Of a stretch of 64,000 bases of DNA, positions 11,198-23,756 are shown in pieces. Below the pieces are notes generated by a model. That model was not told the DNA's origin. It searched no databases and worked only from the letters and a program-made list of their open reading frames with translations. The DNA comes from Aquatica leii. Its lineage: Eukaryota > Arthropoda > Insecta > Coleoptera > Lampyridae. Location: contig CM069439.1 of assembly GCA_035610365.1 (NCBI GenBank), positions 24,937,533-25,001,532 on the forward strand, given 5' to 3'. Made by a program: the position numbers and the translations under genes. Numbering within the stretch: position 1 is the first letter of the stretch; each line of letters starts with the position of its first letter.

Positions 11198-11426
11198 TCA
11201 CTCTGGCGGCGTTGCACAATTGCATTGACATTGCTTTACCCCCAATGTTTTTTTACGTTGTGGTTTTATCCCGCAGAATTATTCAAAGCATATTTTGAAG
11301 TTTGCGGGTGTTAAATTAATTTCAACGTGTTACCGCCGTTTATAGCTATTTACAGTAAACTTTAGACACATAGTAAAATTACATTATGAGATGGCTCAGC
11401 CATCAAACACTTATGTTTTGTATAAA

Positions 11427-12462
11427 GCTATTAATTAGTGACATATTGTTACGTGGTTCTCAACCTGCGTTCAGTCAAGATCTTTCAATTTGAGGATTAG
11501 GCGCCATATAAAAAGGTCAAAAATTAGTTAAAAATATATGGATATGCATTTGTAAGTTTTTTAATTGATTATTGTACAAGAGATGCGATGATCTGTCTAA
11601 CGCAAGAAAATTGAGAATGGTTATTTAAATTTAATTCTATCGCTTAAACAAAGCTTTTTGTTTGTTTTCTTGTTGTAAACGAAGAGAGCAAATTTAATTT
11701 TTTTTTGTTGTTGGCAATTAAGAAGTCGCTTATAAGATTAGTTTTACTTTTTTTGCACCAAAAGATCACACTAAGAACACCAATGGGAATTAAATTAATC
11801 TACATGTCGATTATTTCGCGTCGCAAAATGTTTTTATTGCAAGTCCAATCTGCTGTAAGTCTTCTTTAAATATGACAGAGAATTGCGAACGCGACAAACT
11901 GTTGAAAAAATCTAGTTTTTAAACTGTGGATGCACAATTCCAAAGATGAAATCTCTATTCTGCAACTTTTACATCTGAAAAGATGTGGCAACGTAGCTCG
12001 AATTGTGATATAATCTTAGAAGCTGTTGAACTGTGAACCACATAAAACTCGTAAAATCCAGTAATCATTTAGCTCTGTTGCTTTTTTTTTCAATCAAAGT
12101 TTGGATACATTTTTGAAAGTTCCACTTTGGCTCTAAAATTGATTGTGTCTAAAGAAAATTTTACATTTATCCGAGTGCTCTCAATCGTATACAGTGTGTC
12201 CGAAAAGTATGGAATATATTATACAGGTCGATAAATATGCACTTTACACGAAAAAGTTGTAAATAAAAGTTGTTTATCACTTAGTTATCTACCACCTGGG
12301 AGATATCAATTTAAATTTTTGCTGTAAACAAAATCGCAACGAATAACACTTACATTTTTTTAAATGGCAACGCACATTTTTTTTATACTTATTTGATAGA
12401 GTCTTTTTTTCTCTTTTCAACCATATGAAACTTGAATACCTTTACATCAAAAAATTTTCAAG
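11427..12462. other. non-coding stretch left of the mariner element
   Basis: AT-rich, no supported gene. At about 12195 the sequence GTGTGTCCGAAAAGTATGG resembles the outer end of a mariner-type TIR, but I found no inverted partner. Confidence 0.45.
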
Positions 12463-12551
12463 AAAAACAAGGACATGTCTAACAAAATTTATTTTACTGA
12501 GCAGTATTAATCAGGTACGTAATATGTAGTATTGAAACAATTGAATGCACT
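12463..12551 (+). repeat. left inverted repeat of the mariner-like element
   Basis: Matches the reverse complement of 13756-13845 with only a few differences. The arms may extend inward past a small indel to a shared CACTGTCAC. Confidence 0.8.
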
Positions 12552-12627
12552 GTCACAATAGCAAATATTAAACTTTAAATATCTTTACATAAAATTGTTA
12601 TAACAAAAAAATGTATTTAAACTAAAC

Positions 12628-13713
12628 TTACAATAAATGTTCAAAATGTAAACCATTCATAATTTGACAGTGGTAAATTCGATTTTTAAAACCATCGATT
12701 GCTTTTGAAATCATATCTCGAGTTATAGCTCTTATCTCAACTCTAATGCGATTTTTCAAATCTTCAACATTATCAGGTCTATTTACATAAATTTTGCTTT
12801 TAATATAGCCCCAAAGAAAAAAATCTAGTGGACTTAAATCCGGCGAGCGAGCAGGCCATTCTATCGTACCTCTTCTGTCTATCCATGTATTTTGAAACGT
12901 ATTATTAAGAAAGTGGCGGACATTAATTCCAAAATGTGGAGGTGTCCCGTGTTGTTGAAGCCATATTCTGTTAGGAGGTATATCTGGATCTACTTCACGT
13001 GGAAATAACTCGGCCAAAGCAGGAACTAACTTAAATCTTAAGAAATCGAGATAAATATTCGCCGTTAAACTACCTTCAAAAAAATATGGCCCTAAAATTT
13101 GACTTCCAATCATTCCTACCCAGACGTTGACTTTCTGCTGGTATTGGGTGTGTCCTTCTAGATATCAGTGAGGATTTTGTGAAGACCAGTACCGTGTGTT
13201 TTGTTTGTTAATTGTGCCGTTTAAACAAAACGTGGCCTCATCAGTAAAAACGATATTTTTATGAAAATGTGCATCTCGTTTAAGTTTGTTTGTTATTGTT
13301 TCACAAAACTCCAGCCTTCTGTCGAAATCGTCTTCAAATAATTCTTGAACTACACAAGCTTTATAAGGATGGATTTTTTCTTTTTTTAAAACGTCATGTA
13401 CAGCCGATTTATTCAAATTGTGGTCTCTAGCAATTTGCCGAACAGAAATTTGTGGATTTTCCTCAACAGACAAAAACACATTTTCTCGTTCCACATTACT
13501 TAATGACAAAGGCCTACCAGTTCTACTCGCATCTTTCACCGAACCTGTCTCTTGAAATTTCCGCCAAATTTTGCTTACCGTGGACTGCGAAATGTTTAAT
13601 TCTGGATGCAAGTTATTAAATAAATTACATACTTCGTCTTGGGTTCTTCTTCTATCTCCATATCCCAGAATCATTAAAATTTCAATTCTATGTTTCTCAG
13701 ATAATTGAGCCAT
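12628..13713 (-). pseudogene. mariner-like transposase with one nonsense codon
   Basis: A single frame runs 361 codons from ATG at 13713 to the stop at 12628, broken only by TGA at 13163-13165, where the family usually has Trp (…NPH-stop-YLEGHTQY). The N-terminus (MAQLSEKHRIEILMILGYGD) with a second helix-turn-helix ending in TGRPLSLS is the paired DNA-binding domain often named DUF4817. Catalytic motifs are FTDEATF (first Asp), QQHGTPPHF where the second Asp is replaced by His, and SPDLSPLDFFLWG (third Asp). No frameshift is present, so decay is recent, but both the stop and the Asp-to-His change would abolish activity. Confidence 0.85.
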
Positions 13714-13755
13714 ATTTCAAGCACTAACAAATAGCAAAGTGTGACAGTGTTCTAA

Positions 13756-13845
13756 AGTGCATTCAATTGTTTCAATGCTACATATTACGTACCTGGTTAA
13801 TACTGCTCAATAAAATAAATTTGTTAGACATGTCCTTGTTTTTTT
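13756..13845 (-). repeat. right inverted repeat of the mariner-like element
   Basis: Partner of 12463-12551. Confidence 0.8.
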
Positions 13846-15929
13846 AATAATTTGAAAAACACACTAGAAACAACAATTTGTTAACAAATACCACGTTACA
13901 CTGTGATGTAGCCATCTTGTAAACAAATCCACGTAATACCAATTTGCTCTACTGTAGGCTTAAACAGATATGTCGCTTTTTGCATTTAAAATGATACGAA
14001 CTATGTAGCATTTTACATCTTACCACAATTTTTAACTTGGAATAACTATGGGATTATTTTCGTTTTACATCTGAACTAATGAAAAAGTTAGTCTTTTAAT
14101 AATTATAAAAGAACATATTAAAATTATTTTACTAACAACGCTTTAATCACTATCTATATCCTAAACCTGTAAACAAAATTGATATTATAAATTGCAAATT
14201 ATAACTTATAAAAGTATGAAATTAAATTATATATAGACTTTATGTGCTGCAAAAATAAACATAAATAATTTTTTAATAAAAAGAGTGATAAAATTGTATA
14301 CGAGTTTTTTCTACAATTGACCTAGAATGAAAATTTATTAAAGCGCGCAATATTTGTGCAGTTATATTAGTAGAATGACCTACTATATGTGATCAGATCT
14401 TTTGAGGGTGCTGTAATTCCAGTTAAGCCAAATGTGGGTCCACCACTAACACGAATATTGGAATGATTACAAAGCACCTGCGATCCGGGTTTAAAAATGG
14501 TTTCGATCATTGCTTAAAATAATATTTTTCAAAATTACATGTTCAAATTAACAATTTTTTACAAAAGTAACTAACGTTTCATGTATTTGTATTTTACATA
14601 TTACTATACAAAAACAAATATGAGCGGAACTTTCCTAAAATAATATTTTACTCTAAAAACCATTTGTGTATGTAACGACTCAATTTACAAACCCATTTTA
14701 GAGTAAATGAATTGGTTTCTCGAAAAATAATTGCCAAACTATTCTATAACAACGGTTTGTGCATGTAAATGCCACTTAACTGTTGTAATATTATAGCAGA
14801 CAGACATAAAAAAACTTGTTTAAATTTATTGAAACTCGAGATAGCGTATACAATTTAAATTTTAAAATATTTCTTTTTAATAGCTCTGCATATATAAGAT
14901 AGGAATTCACCACTACTTTTTGTTATTTTGGTTTCTGCGTTTACACCAAATCTCAGGATTTGCCCTACAGCAATTCTACTTTATTTTGAAAACATTACTT
15001 CGTTTAAACTTTGATTATATTACCCTATTTACATTTATCGTTGGTTGTATAAACAGTGGTTAAAACCAATTAATATCAAAATTAAATTTATTAGTAAAAC
15101 ATTAATTTTTATATAAGTACAGGGCGTTATAAAATATTAAACTGTAATTATGAAATAAAAACAATGTAAAAACTTTGGTTTTTTATAATTTAACTAAAAC
15201 GTTTTAATTTATTTTGTCGTTTCAGTAAATAACTTTTACATCTTTGCAGAAGCACTGAATAACTTAAATATGGTCAAAATTAAAAAGTCTAATTTTGTCT
15301 TTATTTATGTCCTACAACTAATGGATTTCGTCTAAACAAGTTATAGTTAAACTTTTAATGCAAAGCGACAAAAGAAATAGTGAAAAAGCAGTTAAGCCAA
15401 CACAGTAATTTTAACTTAGTTTGTCGTATATATACGTCTTGCAACGTGTGCTTTGGTGCTGACAAGATTTTTGCGCAGCGTACGTATACGGTCATTCACA
15501 AAATTTTTTTCGTTTTAAGGATTGTAAAAAAAAGAATTAAAATATATTAACAAAAATTGTTATAATCTATTCCTTCTAAATATTTTCAAAACTGTTTTAC
15601 TGTTCAAAATATATCAACCTTGTTTTCCTGTAGTTTCTATTAGATTTTACACAATACATTGCGTAGTAAAAATTGTACAGTGCAACGTATACTACTCATA
15701 TGTTATATCAACATTTTTGAAACCATTTAGTTTACAGATATTGAAAGTTAACGATTTTTTTTGTTTAATAGCAAAAAAATTTGATAATATATAAAATATT
15801 TGTTGATTAACCAAAGTATGTTTTAAACAATAATGTCAATTACGGCAACCGCAAAAGAAATACTGCAACAATTGACAAAATTTCACAAATTAATATAAAA
15901 ATAAACATTTATTTGATTATACTGGGAGT
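13846..15929. other. non-coding AT-rich stretch
   Basis: No open frame of note and no obvious repeat seen. Confidence 0.5.
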
Positions 15930-15989
15930 TTTTTTTTTTGACCTTACCATTTAGGGTATTAGTCACAAAAAATATTTATACATTTTACT

Positions 15990-16802
15990 TCGGAATGTGA
16001 TACCTTATATACATGTTTTCGTTATCTGTAGAAATTTGTATAAATATTTAAAAATATTAATATTATTACTATTTAAAATATTTGGTAACCACACTGGAGA
16101 AGGAAAACCATTGTTATTAAGAATTTGAAATAAGTGATAGTAATTTAACCGGCAGTTAAATCAGAGATAATTAATATCACTTACTTCTCCGCATTCGCAA
16201 AGAGGAGTATCGTTTATACCAATTTTAAAAAGATGTGAAGGAAAACTTCCATGGTACAATTTAATCCTACTAATGGTAGATATAAAACATGTGCTGAGAT
16301 AAATCTTCTTTTGATACCAATGATGCGAAGGAATATTTGGGTGAACTTTGTAATAGAATGGTTTTGAATTACTACTCAATTCGTTCTATTTTAAATTCCA
16401 TAGCAACTGACAATGTCGTTTAATAACTGGGAATAGATCATTAGTGGCGAGGTAATCGCTGTATTTGTTGTTTGACGTAATTTCACTTTTAGCCAATCTA
16501 TCGACCTCCATATTGCCATGTATATTACTATGTGCTTTAACCCATAAGAAATAAATATTAATATTGAGTTGTAATGCCAGATCTAGCTGAGTTATAATAT
16601 TGGCGATAATTGGATTTGGGAAAACAGCTTTATTTAAGTTAAAGTTACTTATGCTTAATAAAACAGATTGCGAATATGAACATATAACAACACATTTTAA
16701 CTTATTATTTGTTGTCCACTTGATTGCTTGTAAAATTGCAACTGCTTCTGCCGAAAAAATAAATATCCGTCCGTAAAAATAAATGTTGCGTGTGAAAGAA
16801 AC
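15990..16802 (-). pseudogene. LINE RNase H domain and C-terminus
   Basis: Reading down from 16800, FSAEAVAILQAIKWTT carries the conserved Glu. CSYSQSVLL is the block in which the family has an Asp before SQS, here replaced by Tyr. FLWVKAHSNIHGN…VDRLAKSE is the His/Asp block. The C-terminal open piece (16161-16379) has NPSIPSHHW-like and CECGEVSDINYL sequence, which is the usual zinc-binding end. A stop after the RNase H and loss of the catalytic Asp mark it as inactive. Confidence 0.7.
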
Positions 16803-17527
16803 TTAAACGAAAGTTTTAGCTTCTTTAAAGACTGTGTTTAAATTTGTGTTAGCTAAGTAGTTCGGTAGAGTGACACAGGGTTTCATTAATAGTAGTTTAT
16901 AATCTAAATTGTATATAGCCGGTTCGTGAAAATATTTCTGATTTAGAATATTAAGTTGGTGACATATTACAAAAGCTTCTGTGAGTGGTGGGGATTTTTT
17001 CTTTATCCAATATGTTTCGGTTAAGTTACGGATGTGTAAACTATAAATTTTATTATATAAACTAGGGTTTTTACGTTTTAGTTTTAAAAGAAATTTGGAG
17101 GCTAAAAAAGTCTTCTGCACCACAGTGGTTGCTCTAAACTTTCAATAAGATAACATTGATTTGAGGAAGATTTCATAACACCCATACAAATTTTGATGGC
17201 TTTATATTGGATTTTATCAAGCTTTTGGAGGTGAGTGTTACTTGCAGCCCCGTAAAGAATACATCCATAGTCTATTATGCTTCTTATGTATGATCTATAA
17301 AAAAGAAGGGCTATTTCCTGATTACAACCCCAAGCAAACCTACATGTATATTTTAAAAGGTTAATACCTTTTTCGGTTTTATTAGTAATATGTAAAATTT
17401 GATCTCTCCACAATAATTTAGAATCTAATTTAATGCCTAAATATTTGAACGTTTGACAGATAGGGAAAGACATATTATTTAAAAGTATGTGGTTTTGTTT
17501 GGGTATCCTTTTTCGAGTAAAAAACAT
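16803..17527 (-). pseudogene. LINE ORF2 thumb/connection region, frameshifted
   Basis: Two overlapping open pieces (17102-17527 and 16803-17123) in different frames cover the region after the polymerase. FKYLGIKLDSKLLWRDQI is the conserved step after the YxDD box, and RSIIDYGCILYGAAS is the usual LINE motif ahead of RNase H. The frame changes near 17110. Confidence 0.75.
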
Positions 17528-18890
17528 AACAGTAGACTTTGTTGTTGAAATATCAAATCCGTTTTGAAAACACTAATTTGTAAGGTTGTTAGTAGCGTAA
17601 GTAAGATTTTTAATAGCATCTTGTTGATTTGGTTTTGTAGAATAGACTACAAAATCATCAGCATATTGAATACATTGTGTATTATTGCCAAGTATCTGAT
17701 GCAAATCCGCAGTGTAAATATTAAATAAGAGAGGACTAAGCACTGAACCTTGAGGTAAGCCCTGTGATGTAAGCCTAGGACCAATCAATTTGTTGTTGTA
17801 TTTGATGGTTATTTTTCTGGAATTAAATAAATTAAAAAGTGTATAGACTATGTGTGTTGGTAGATTCAAAGCAGCTAATTTTTCAGATAATAACCATAAA
17901 TTGACATTTTCGTATGCGTTCGCTATGTCTAAAAATAAGCCGGCTGTAGTTAAGTTATCAGTGAGTGTAAGTTGGAGATCTGTAACTAGATGAACAGTTG
18001 CATCACTAGAACCAAATCCAGGTTTGAAACCATATTGGTTTGGAGGAAGCAAATTGTTTTTGAGAAGCCAATATTCTAAACGAAATTTGATTAACCTTTC
18101 GAATGTTTTGGTTACACACGATGAGAGAGATATGGGTCTATAACTGCTGTACAATTCTGGATCTTTCCCTGTCTTATAAAAAACTATAATGTAGCTATTC
18201 TTAAGCAATTGTGGTACATATGAAAATTTCCACATATCATTAAAAATATCTAAAAGATATTGTTTAGCCTGAGGTCCTAGATGTGATAACATAGGGTAGC
18301 ATATATTATCCGGTCCAGGAGAAGTATTGCAGTTTTTTTTAATGGCTTGATTTAATTCTTCTGGTGTAAATTGTTGAGATAAAAAAGTATTGTTATTGTT
18401 CAAATAAGAGCAAGCAGGCACGTTGTTATTTGCAGACGAAGGTGTTAAACTATTTAAAATATCTTCAGCGAGTTTATCTGAGCCCCTTTTCAAGAGTATT
18501 TTTATTTAAATTGTTACAATACTTAATCCAAGATTGTTTGGCTTTAGTTTTAAACTGTCGTTTACATTCCGCTGATATTTTTTTGCATTGTATGTAATTA
18601 TAGTCGTTAGCTTGCTTTTTGTATAACGCAAGAGCTTGTTTTCTTTTGATAACAAACTTGTCACATTCTTTATCCCACCAGATAGCATGTTTCCGTCTAT
18701 TGGGTATGAAAGGTTTATTTAGTTTAAATGTTTTGGAAGCGGCATTATTCAAGGAGTCAAAAAAGAAATTAACTCTATCTTCTAAATTCTTTACATTTGA
18801 GCCAGATGTAAAATAATTTTCTAAGAGCATGGTATATGTATTCATTCCAATTGGCAGACTTCACACACCATTCCGAATAGGATAGATAAC
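17528..18890 (-). pseudogene. LINE reverse transcriptase domain
   Basis: The segment starts in the endonuclease-RT linker (IWWDKECDKFVIKRKQALAL at ~18670). After a frameshift near 18480 it gives SPGPDNICYPML, YRPISLSSCVTKTFERLI, NQYGFKPGFGSSDATVHL, LFLDIANAYENV, SQGLPQGSVLSPLLFNIY and the catalytic box QYADDFVVYS at ~17660. All fingers and palm motifs are present. The breaks are the frameshift near 18480 and a stop at ~17573. Confidence 0.85.
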
Positions 18891-19991
18891 TTTTTTGTTA
18901 TGTGGCATACCAGTTAATCTGTGTATCATAATATATTAAACATGCTTTACGTGTTGTGTCTGTCAAAACACGAAAAAGACAGTTAGGTTGTCAGCTTATT
19001 CGTTAACTTTTGTATGCATTAACAGTTTGTTTTAATGTCAAAAAGACAAAAATAAATTTAAAATTAGATAACATTTAGTTTTCAGATTGTTGAAGAACCT
19101 GACATTACAAAAGCTGAAACAATTCTCAAAAGAAATAAAATAACAGGCTGTGTGCACTTTTCTTTCTAGAATAACAAAGAAATAAGTATGGCAAATTAAA
19201 AAAATCTTTTAGACTATTTAAATACTTTTCACTTTGATCTACGAATTTACAAAAAAAATATATCAAAATTATAAAAAACACCAGTTTTGTTATCATTTCT
19301 TTTTGATACTGCATTTTTAAGGAAACTGCTCTAAATTAAGCTTTCATTACCCTGTATAAACTAAAATATATTCAAAACATGCAATTTTTTAATAGGAATG
19401 AGTACAGTACTGACATTTATACAAAAAGCACTAAAAACCGAGGCTAGAATAATGGCGAACCCTGTCAAGTAAAGAAAAGAAAAACATACATATCTTTTGA
19501 GAGATTGTCACAAGTCTCTTGTTGCTTACCGAGCTTGCACGGCCAGTTCGTAATAGAATTTAATGAATTGTTATTCAACGAGAGAGGGAGTCTAAGTGAC
19601 AAAAACTTTTATGGGTGCCAGATCAATGTCTTGCTGAAGCAGTTCTTGCTTGGTTCCCACAAGAAGTTCAAATCTTGCAGTAAATATTTAAATCCGTAAA
19701 ATTAAAAGAAAGTTTATTTTAGAAACGGAATCGAATTAACTACAAATTATTATTTTTTTTTAAATTCATTAAATGAATAACAATAATTTAACTGATTAGC
19801 ATGCGACAAAATTGTTATACAATCATTAAAATCGTTGTGAAAATGATTGAAGTTATAATTTACTAAGCCGTGAGTATCATCGCAGTGATAAGAGAATAGT
19901 AATAAAATATGACTTACCAAAACCCGGCGTTGAACATTATGAAAACGTTGGCCTAACGACTCACTTGTAATTAAACTGCCCAACAATCATG
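18891..19991. other. non-coding stretch
   Basis: No supported gene. Short frames at 19126-19986 lack recognisable features. Confidence 0.45.
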
Positions 19992-20740
19992 TCAATATAG
20001 TAGAACTAATGTGCTAGGTATCTCAATATCAAACAGTGTAGAACATTTTTGCCTAATTGACAAACTTTGTGCAAATATCTGTTTAGATATTTGTTGACGC
20101 ACTAAATCTATTAAAAGTGAATACAAAAAATTTCTCTGCATGAAGTTTGTTGTTAGCAGTTGCAACGCATTTATTGCAGATATATTCATGACGTTAAAAA
20201 ACATTGTGAGAGGTCATCTTCGACTGTTCCTTACCACGTCGTAATATGCGCACATTTGATCGACTACGTATGCATCAAATTTTGTATTGTTGTACTTTAG
20301 AATCATTATAAGTTTGTTTATTATTTTCATCGACTTCATCATTGTAGAACTTTGTTGACAAAGTTAAAACGATTTATGTATATATTTGTAGAATTATTTA
20401 TATTAGTCATTTCTTCATTTATAAAACAATTAAATGATTCTAACACATCTGTAATATTTTTTGCTTCGCCTACCGGACCAGCTTTGTGTACAAATATATT
20501 ATGAGTTTGTGTTCGTGTATTGCACGGATTCATCTTCCTCCATTTTGTGGTGCCATCCGTACCTAAGCAATAAGGCACTCTTTATTCGTTATTAGCTTCA
20601 GAAACATCTACACCCTCATCGGCTTCTAGTTCAGAATCAGTTTTAGATAATACACTCTCAATAAAATCTCCTTCATCATCCACTTCATCTTCTCTGCCAT
20701 ATAATTCATTATCAATTTCTTCTAGCCACTTCAGCTACTG
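19992..20740 (-). pseudogene. piggyBac-like transposase, internally deleted
   Basis: Minus strand. An acidic N-terminus (KWLEEIDNELYGREDEVDDE) is followed by a stop, then YCLGTDGTTKWRKMNP and HKAGPVGEAKNITDVLESF, the standard start of the piggyBac transposase domain. The reading jumps at ~20340 to the C-terminal part: KFDAYVVDQMCAYYDVVRNSRR, a stop in place of Trp, PLTMFFNVMNISAINALQ and MQRNFLYSLLIDLV. About half the protein, including the first two catalytic Asp regions, is deleted. The VDQM Asp remains. It differs from the other three piggyBac copies in the window. Confidence 0.8.
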
Positions 20741-21485
20741 ATTGGGGTCTTTGCTACCTTTAATAATTGTAATGTTTAAAATAATTATATGTAGTATGAT
20801 AAACTGAAATTTAACGTAAAACTTAAGAAAACATTTACAAATAAAGCAATATTGGAAACACAGATAGTCGCGCGGGATATTTTGGTATCTTAACTTAAAT
20901 AATAGACTATAATTACCAAATGATGGCACAAAATAAAAAAAAATGTAACAGCTCACTCTTTAGAGATGCTTAAAAAAGTACTGAAAGCGTGTTGCATTCA
21001 ATGCAATCATGACATGCGTGGTATGCAATTGAATTTAAGTGGAATACTGTTCCATGCCTTGTAGTAATTAAATCAATCACCAAGGTCCCATGATGACCAC
21101 TTTATGTATATTATAGAGAAGTTGATTATTTGATCTATGCCTTGTTGTTGAATGTTTACAAAATAGAAACAATAAGTACTTGAGTGCTTGTAACCCACCA
21201 AAGGGGTGCTTAAAGATTTTAACCCTTAAACATAACGGATAGTGGCATACATACGTGGCATATGATGCCACAAATCGATATTAAAGTTACACTTAATCCC
21301 AAAAAGCTTAATTTGCATTAAATAAATTACTTAATTATAGATGTTTCCATAAATACATAATGACACATTGCATGTTTTAAGAAATTTTTTATTTAAACTC
21401 ATGCAGTCATGTTCCATGCTTTGCCACCACTTAAAAGACAATGAAAAACACGATGCTTGTTAGATGGAGTAGAAAATTGAATGAG
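20741..21485. other. non-coding stretch
   Basis: No supported gene or repeat. Confidence 0.45.
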
Positions 21486-21646
21486 TAAAGGCGGGTTGCA
21501 CAAAGCAAATAAAAAATGTAACAACTGATTATTTCTCAAAACAATTGCTACATAGCCAATGAAACCACGTTTATTCGTGATGTAACAATTAATTTCAGAA
21601 ATAATCACTTGCTACATTTTTGATTTGCTTTGTGCAGCCCGCTTTA
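21486..21646. mobile_element. 161-bp MITE with ~48-bp TIRs
   Basis: The left end TAAAGGCGGGTTGCACAAAG and the reverse complement of the right end TAAAGCGGGCTGCACAAAGC match over about 48 bases with a handful of differences, around a ~65-base centre. A TA at each end fits a Tc1/mariner-type TA target duplication. There is no coding capacity. Confidence 0.75.
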
Positions 21647-23719
21647 AGTAAATTAAGATATACAGAGTAGCGCAATTTAAATTTAGAGCACGTAACAAGA
21701 CTTACTAACAAAGAATGCGAGATCTGTAAAAGTATGAGGTTTCAGAGACACAGGAAGATCTTCAGTTAGATGACTTTTTGAAAAGTTTATATCGGTTTGA
21801 TTAAAGAGTCACTTGAGCTGTACCGGCAACAAACAAAGATAAATGTCAAAAGTAATTGTTATTATTCTACTGATTTAGAGAAAATCATTATATTGTCACC
21901 ATTTAGAGAAAAAATCCAGATGAAACTGTTTACTGTTTCTTGACATGAGATCATAAACGAAAGAGACCAAAAAGATATTTTGTTTCTTGAAACAAATTTA
22001 AAACCAATAACAGTGACAGCTAGTGGTCAACGCTGCAAGATCATTTCAATATTACAATTTATTTAATAAAATATTTGTATAGTAATTTACGTAACAAACG
22101 TCAAAAGTAAATCATAGCTTAATGAAATTTATGCATGTGAGTGAGTTTTGCTATAAAACTTTTGACGAGAGTAACGTACATTATTTTTGTGTTGCTTTTT
22201 TGTAAAATTACATTCTTTAAAAAAAAATTTAATCACTAGAAATATAATGTCGCATACTACTAATATAATAATTAGTATTACTTTTATTCGGGTTTCTATT
22301 TTCTTTTTTGCTATTGTAGAGTTTTTTTCGACTTTAAAGGCAAAACCGCCACTGCAACATAGTGTTTACTGATTCTTGATTTAAAAACGTTTTTAATCAC
22401 AATTATCGAAATAAATACAAAAAAGTGGAAAATTGTAAATAAATAAAAACAATATGAACAGAACAATGTTCACAACGATACTTGCCTACTATGTAATAAT
22501 TGCGTGTACTACATATATAGAAAGCTGACGCTAAATAATCACATTTTTTAAATGATATAAATTTAATAATTGATTTGACTATTAAAAATTTATTTTAATT
22601 TTTTGTATTAAGTCAAATGCAATTTTCACAAACATATAAAGGACTTAATAAAACTTTCTTAAGACCCGGTTCGTGCCTAGCACTTTTAACACTATCGTTC
22701 CAATTTGTATTGTGTTTAGTTATGTAAGTATACAGTCAAAATAACATGTTTAAAGTTTGCAATAAATTTGAAAAAATAATAAAAATGTTTATACTTTTAG
22801 AATATTTTTAAAGACACTTTTAAGTAGGTAAATGGGGTAGTAGTAATTACTACCGGTATGTTTTAGTTTATTTAAAAACTTTTGTTTACTACACACACTT
22901 GCGAATAGATTGTTTTTAAATGTAAATGATTTGATAGAAACATTAAAGTCAATGGTTTTAAGTTTTATTGCTATTTTGCGTGTTTGTATTTACACACTTT
23001 TTAACAATTTATCAACTTTAAGCGCCTGTTAACATGTTTTTAAAACTATATTCGTTAAATCTATTTTTTACAATAAATTATGTAAATAAGTATAATTTTA
23101 TTTAGTTTTAGGATAACGCGTAATGTACCCGCAATAACATGGTGAACATAACATTAAGTATTAGATTAAATGTGCCATTAAAAAAATAATTGTTGTACTA
23201 ATAAGTCTAGAAACAAATGACTGATTAGAATTGACCAACAAAATATTAAACACGTTACGTTACAAATTATTATATAATAAAGTATAGGTCTTTCAGGGTT
23301 TCGTGGGCCGTGACGCTGTAATCGGAATATGCAAAATTTTGTTATTATCCGTTTTTGTATTTGTTTTAACAAGTTTCTATTAGTACTATTTTATATCAAA
23401 TCTAATAGTAAACTTATTTTTATTCAATATATATGTATATGATATGCTATTTGAACGGAGATTACATGAAAGATAAACAAGAATTTATTTTATTAGCGTA
23501 AATAATCCTAATAGAAATACTATAATATGAAAAATTTGTTTATTGAGTAACGGAAGTTTAAAGGTTGTCATAACTATTTTATACATCAACACAAATAATG
23601 AAAGTTACTCTTAGTGTCAAATAATATAACAATATCAAAAACATTTAAATCAATTTTTTTAGTCCGTGGAAATTAAATACTCAAAATAAATAAATAAACA
23701 GCAAATAATTATTAATTTA
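21647..23719. other. non-coding AT-rich stretch
   Basis: No supported gene. The open frame at 22187-22372 has no recognisable features. Confidence 0.45.
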
Positions 23720-23756
23720 ACAAACAAACAGATTGTGTAAAAAGTTAAATAAAGAT

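Larger units (their letters stand above)
10207..11426. repeat. hammerhead-ribozyme repeat array 1 (retrozyme-like)
   Basis: A ~344-bp unit occurs about 0.8 times on the minus strand (10219-10500) and then about 2.7 times on the plus strand (10505-11414). The plus units start GTTCACTCT at 10509, 10851 and 11196, giving periods of 342 and 345 bp. Each complete unit contains a type I hammerhead motif just before the next GTTCACTCT. The same 12-mer, GTTTTGTATAAA, stands at both ends of the array (10207-10218 and 11415-11426). The array has no coding capacity. Animal retrozymes are known as tandem repeats of a few hundred bases with hammerhead ribozymes that yield small circular RNAs. The match here is in architecture and motif. 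Confidence 0.75.
12463..13845 (-). mobile_element. mariner-like DNA transposon with ~90-bp inverted repeats
   Basis: Inverted repeats at 12463-12551 and 13756-13845 are nearly identical over about 88 bases, including ACAAGGACATGTCTAAC and AGGTACGTAATATGTAG on the left. They enclose one transposase gene on the minus strand. The size, about 1.4 kb, is normal for the Tc1/mariner superfamily. I could not define a clean TA duplication because both ends run into A/T tracts. Confidence 0.8.
15930..18890 (-). mobile_element. 5'-truncated LINE with RNase H (I/LOA-like)
   Basis: On the minus strand the order is: end of the endonuclease linker, reverse transcriptase, connection region, RNase H, Cys/His-type C-terminus, then a poly(A) tract (T-run at 15931-15941 on the plus strand). 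The endonuclease is missing upstream of 18890. An RNase H after the polymerase points to the I/LOA group of non-LTR retrotransposons. The clade is inferred. Confidence 0.75.

Noticed and set aside
10207-11426. CRISPR-like or ordinary satellite interpretation of the array
   Set aside because: Units are ~344 bp without spacer/repeat alternation, so not CRISPR. The ribozyme motif and flanking 12-mers make a plain satellite a less complete description.
12190-12240. Mariner-like terminus GTGTGTCCGAAAAGTATGG
   Set aside because: No inverted partner was found, and the mariner element's own repeats start at 12463. At best a lone remnant.
22893-22912. CACACTTGCGAAT resembling the TIR of the 3.6-kb transposon
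   Set aside because: Only about nine bases match, with no second end within reach; likely chance.
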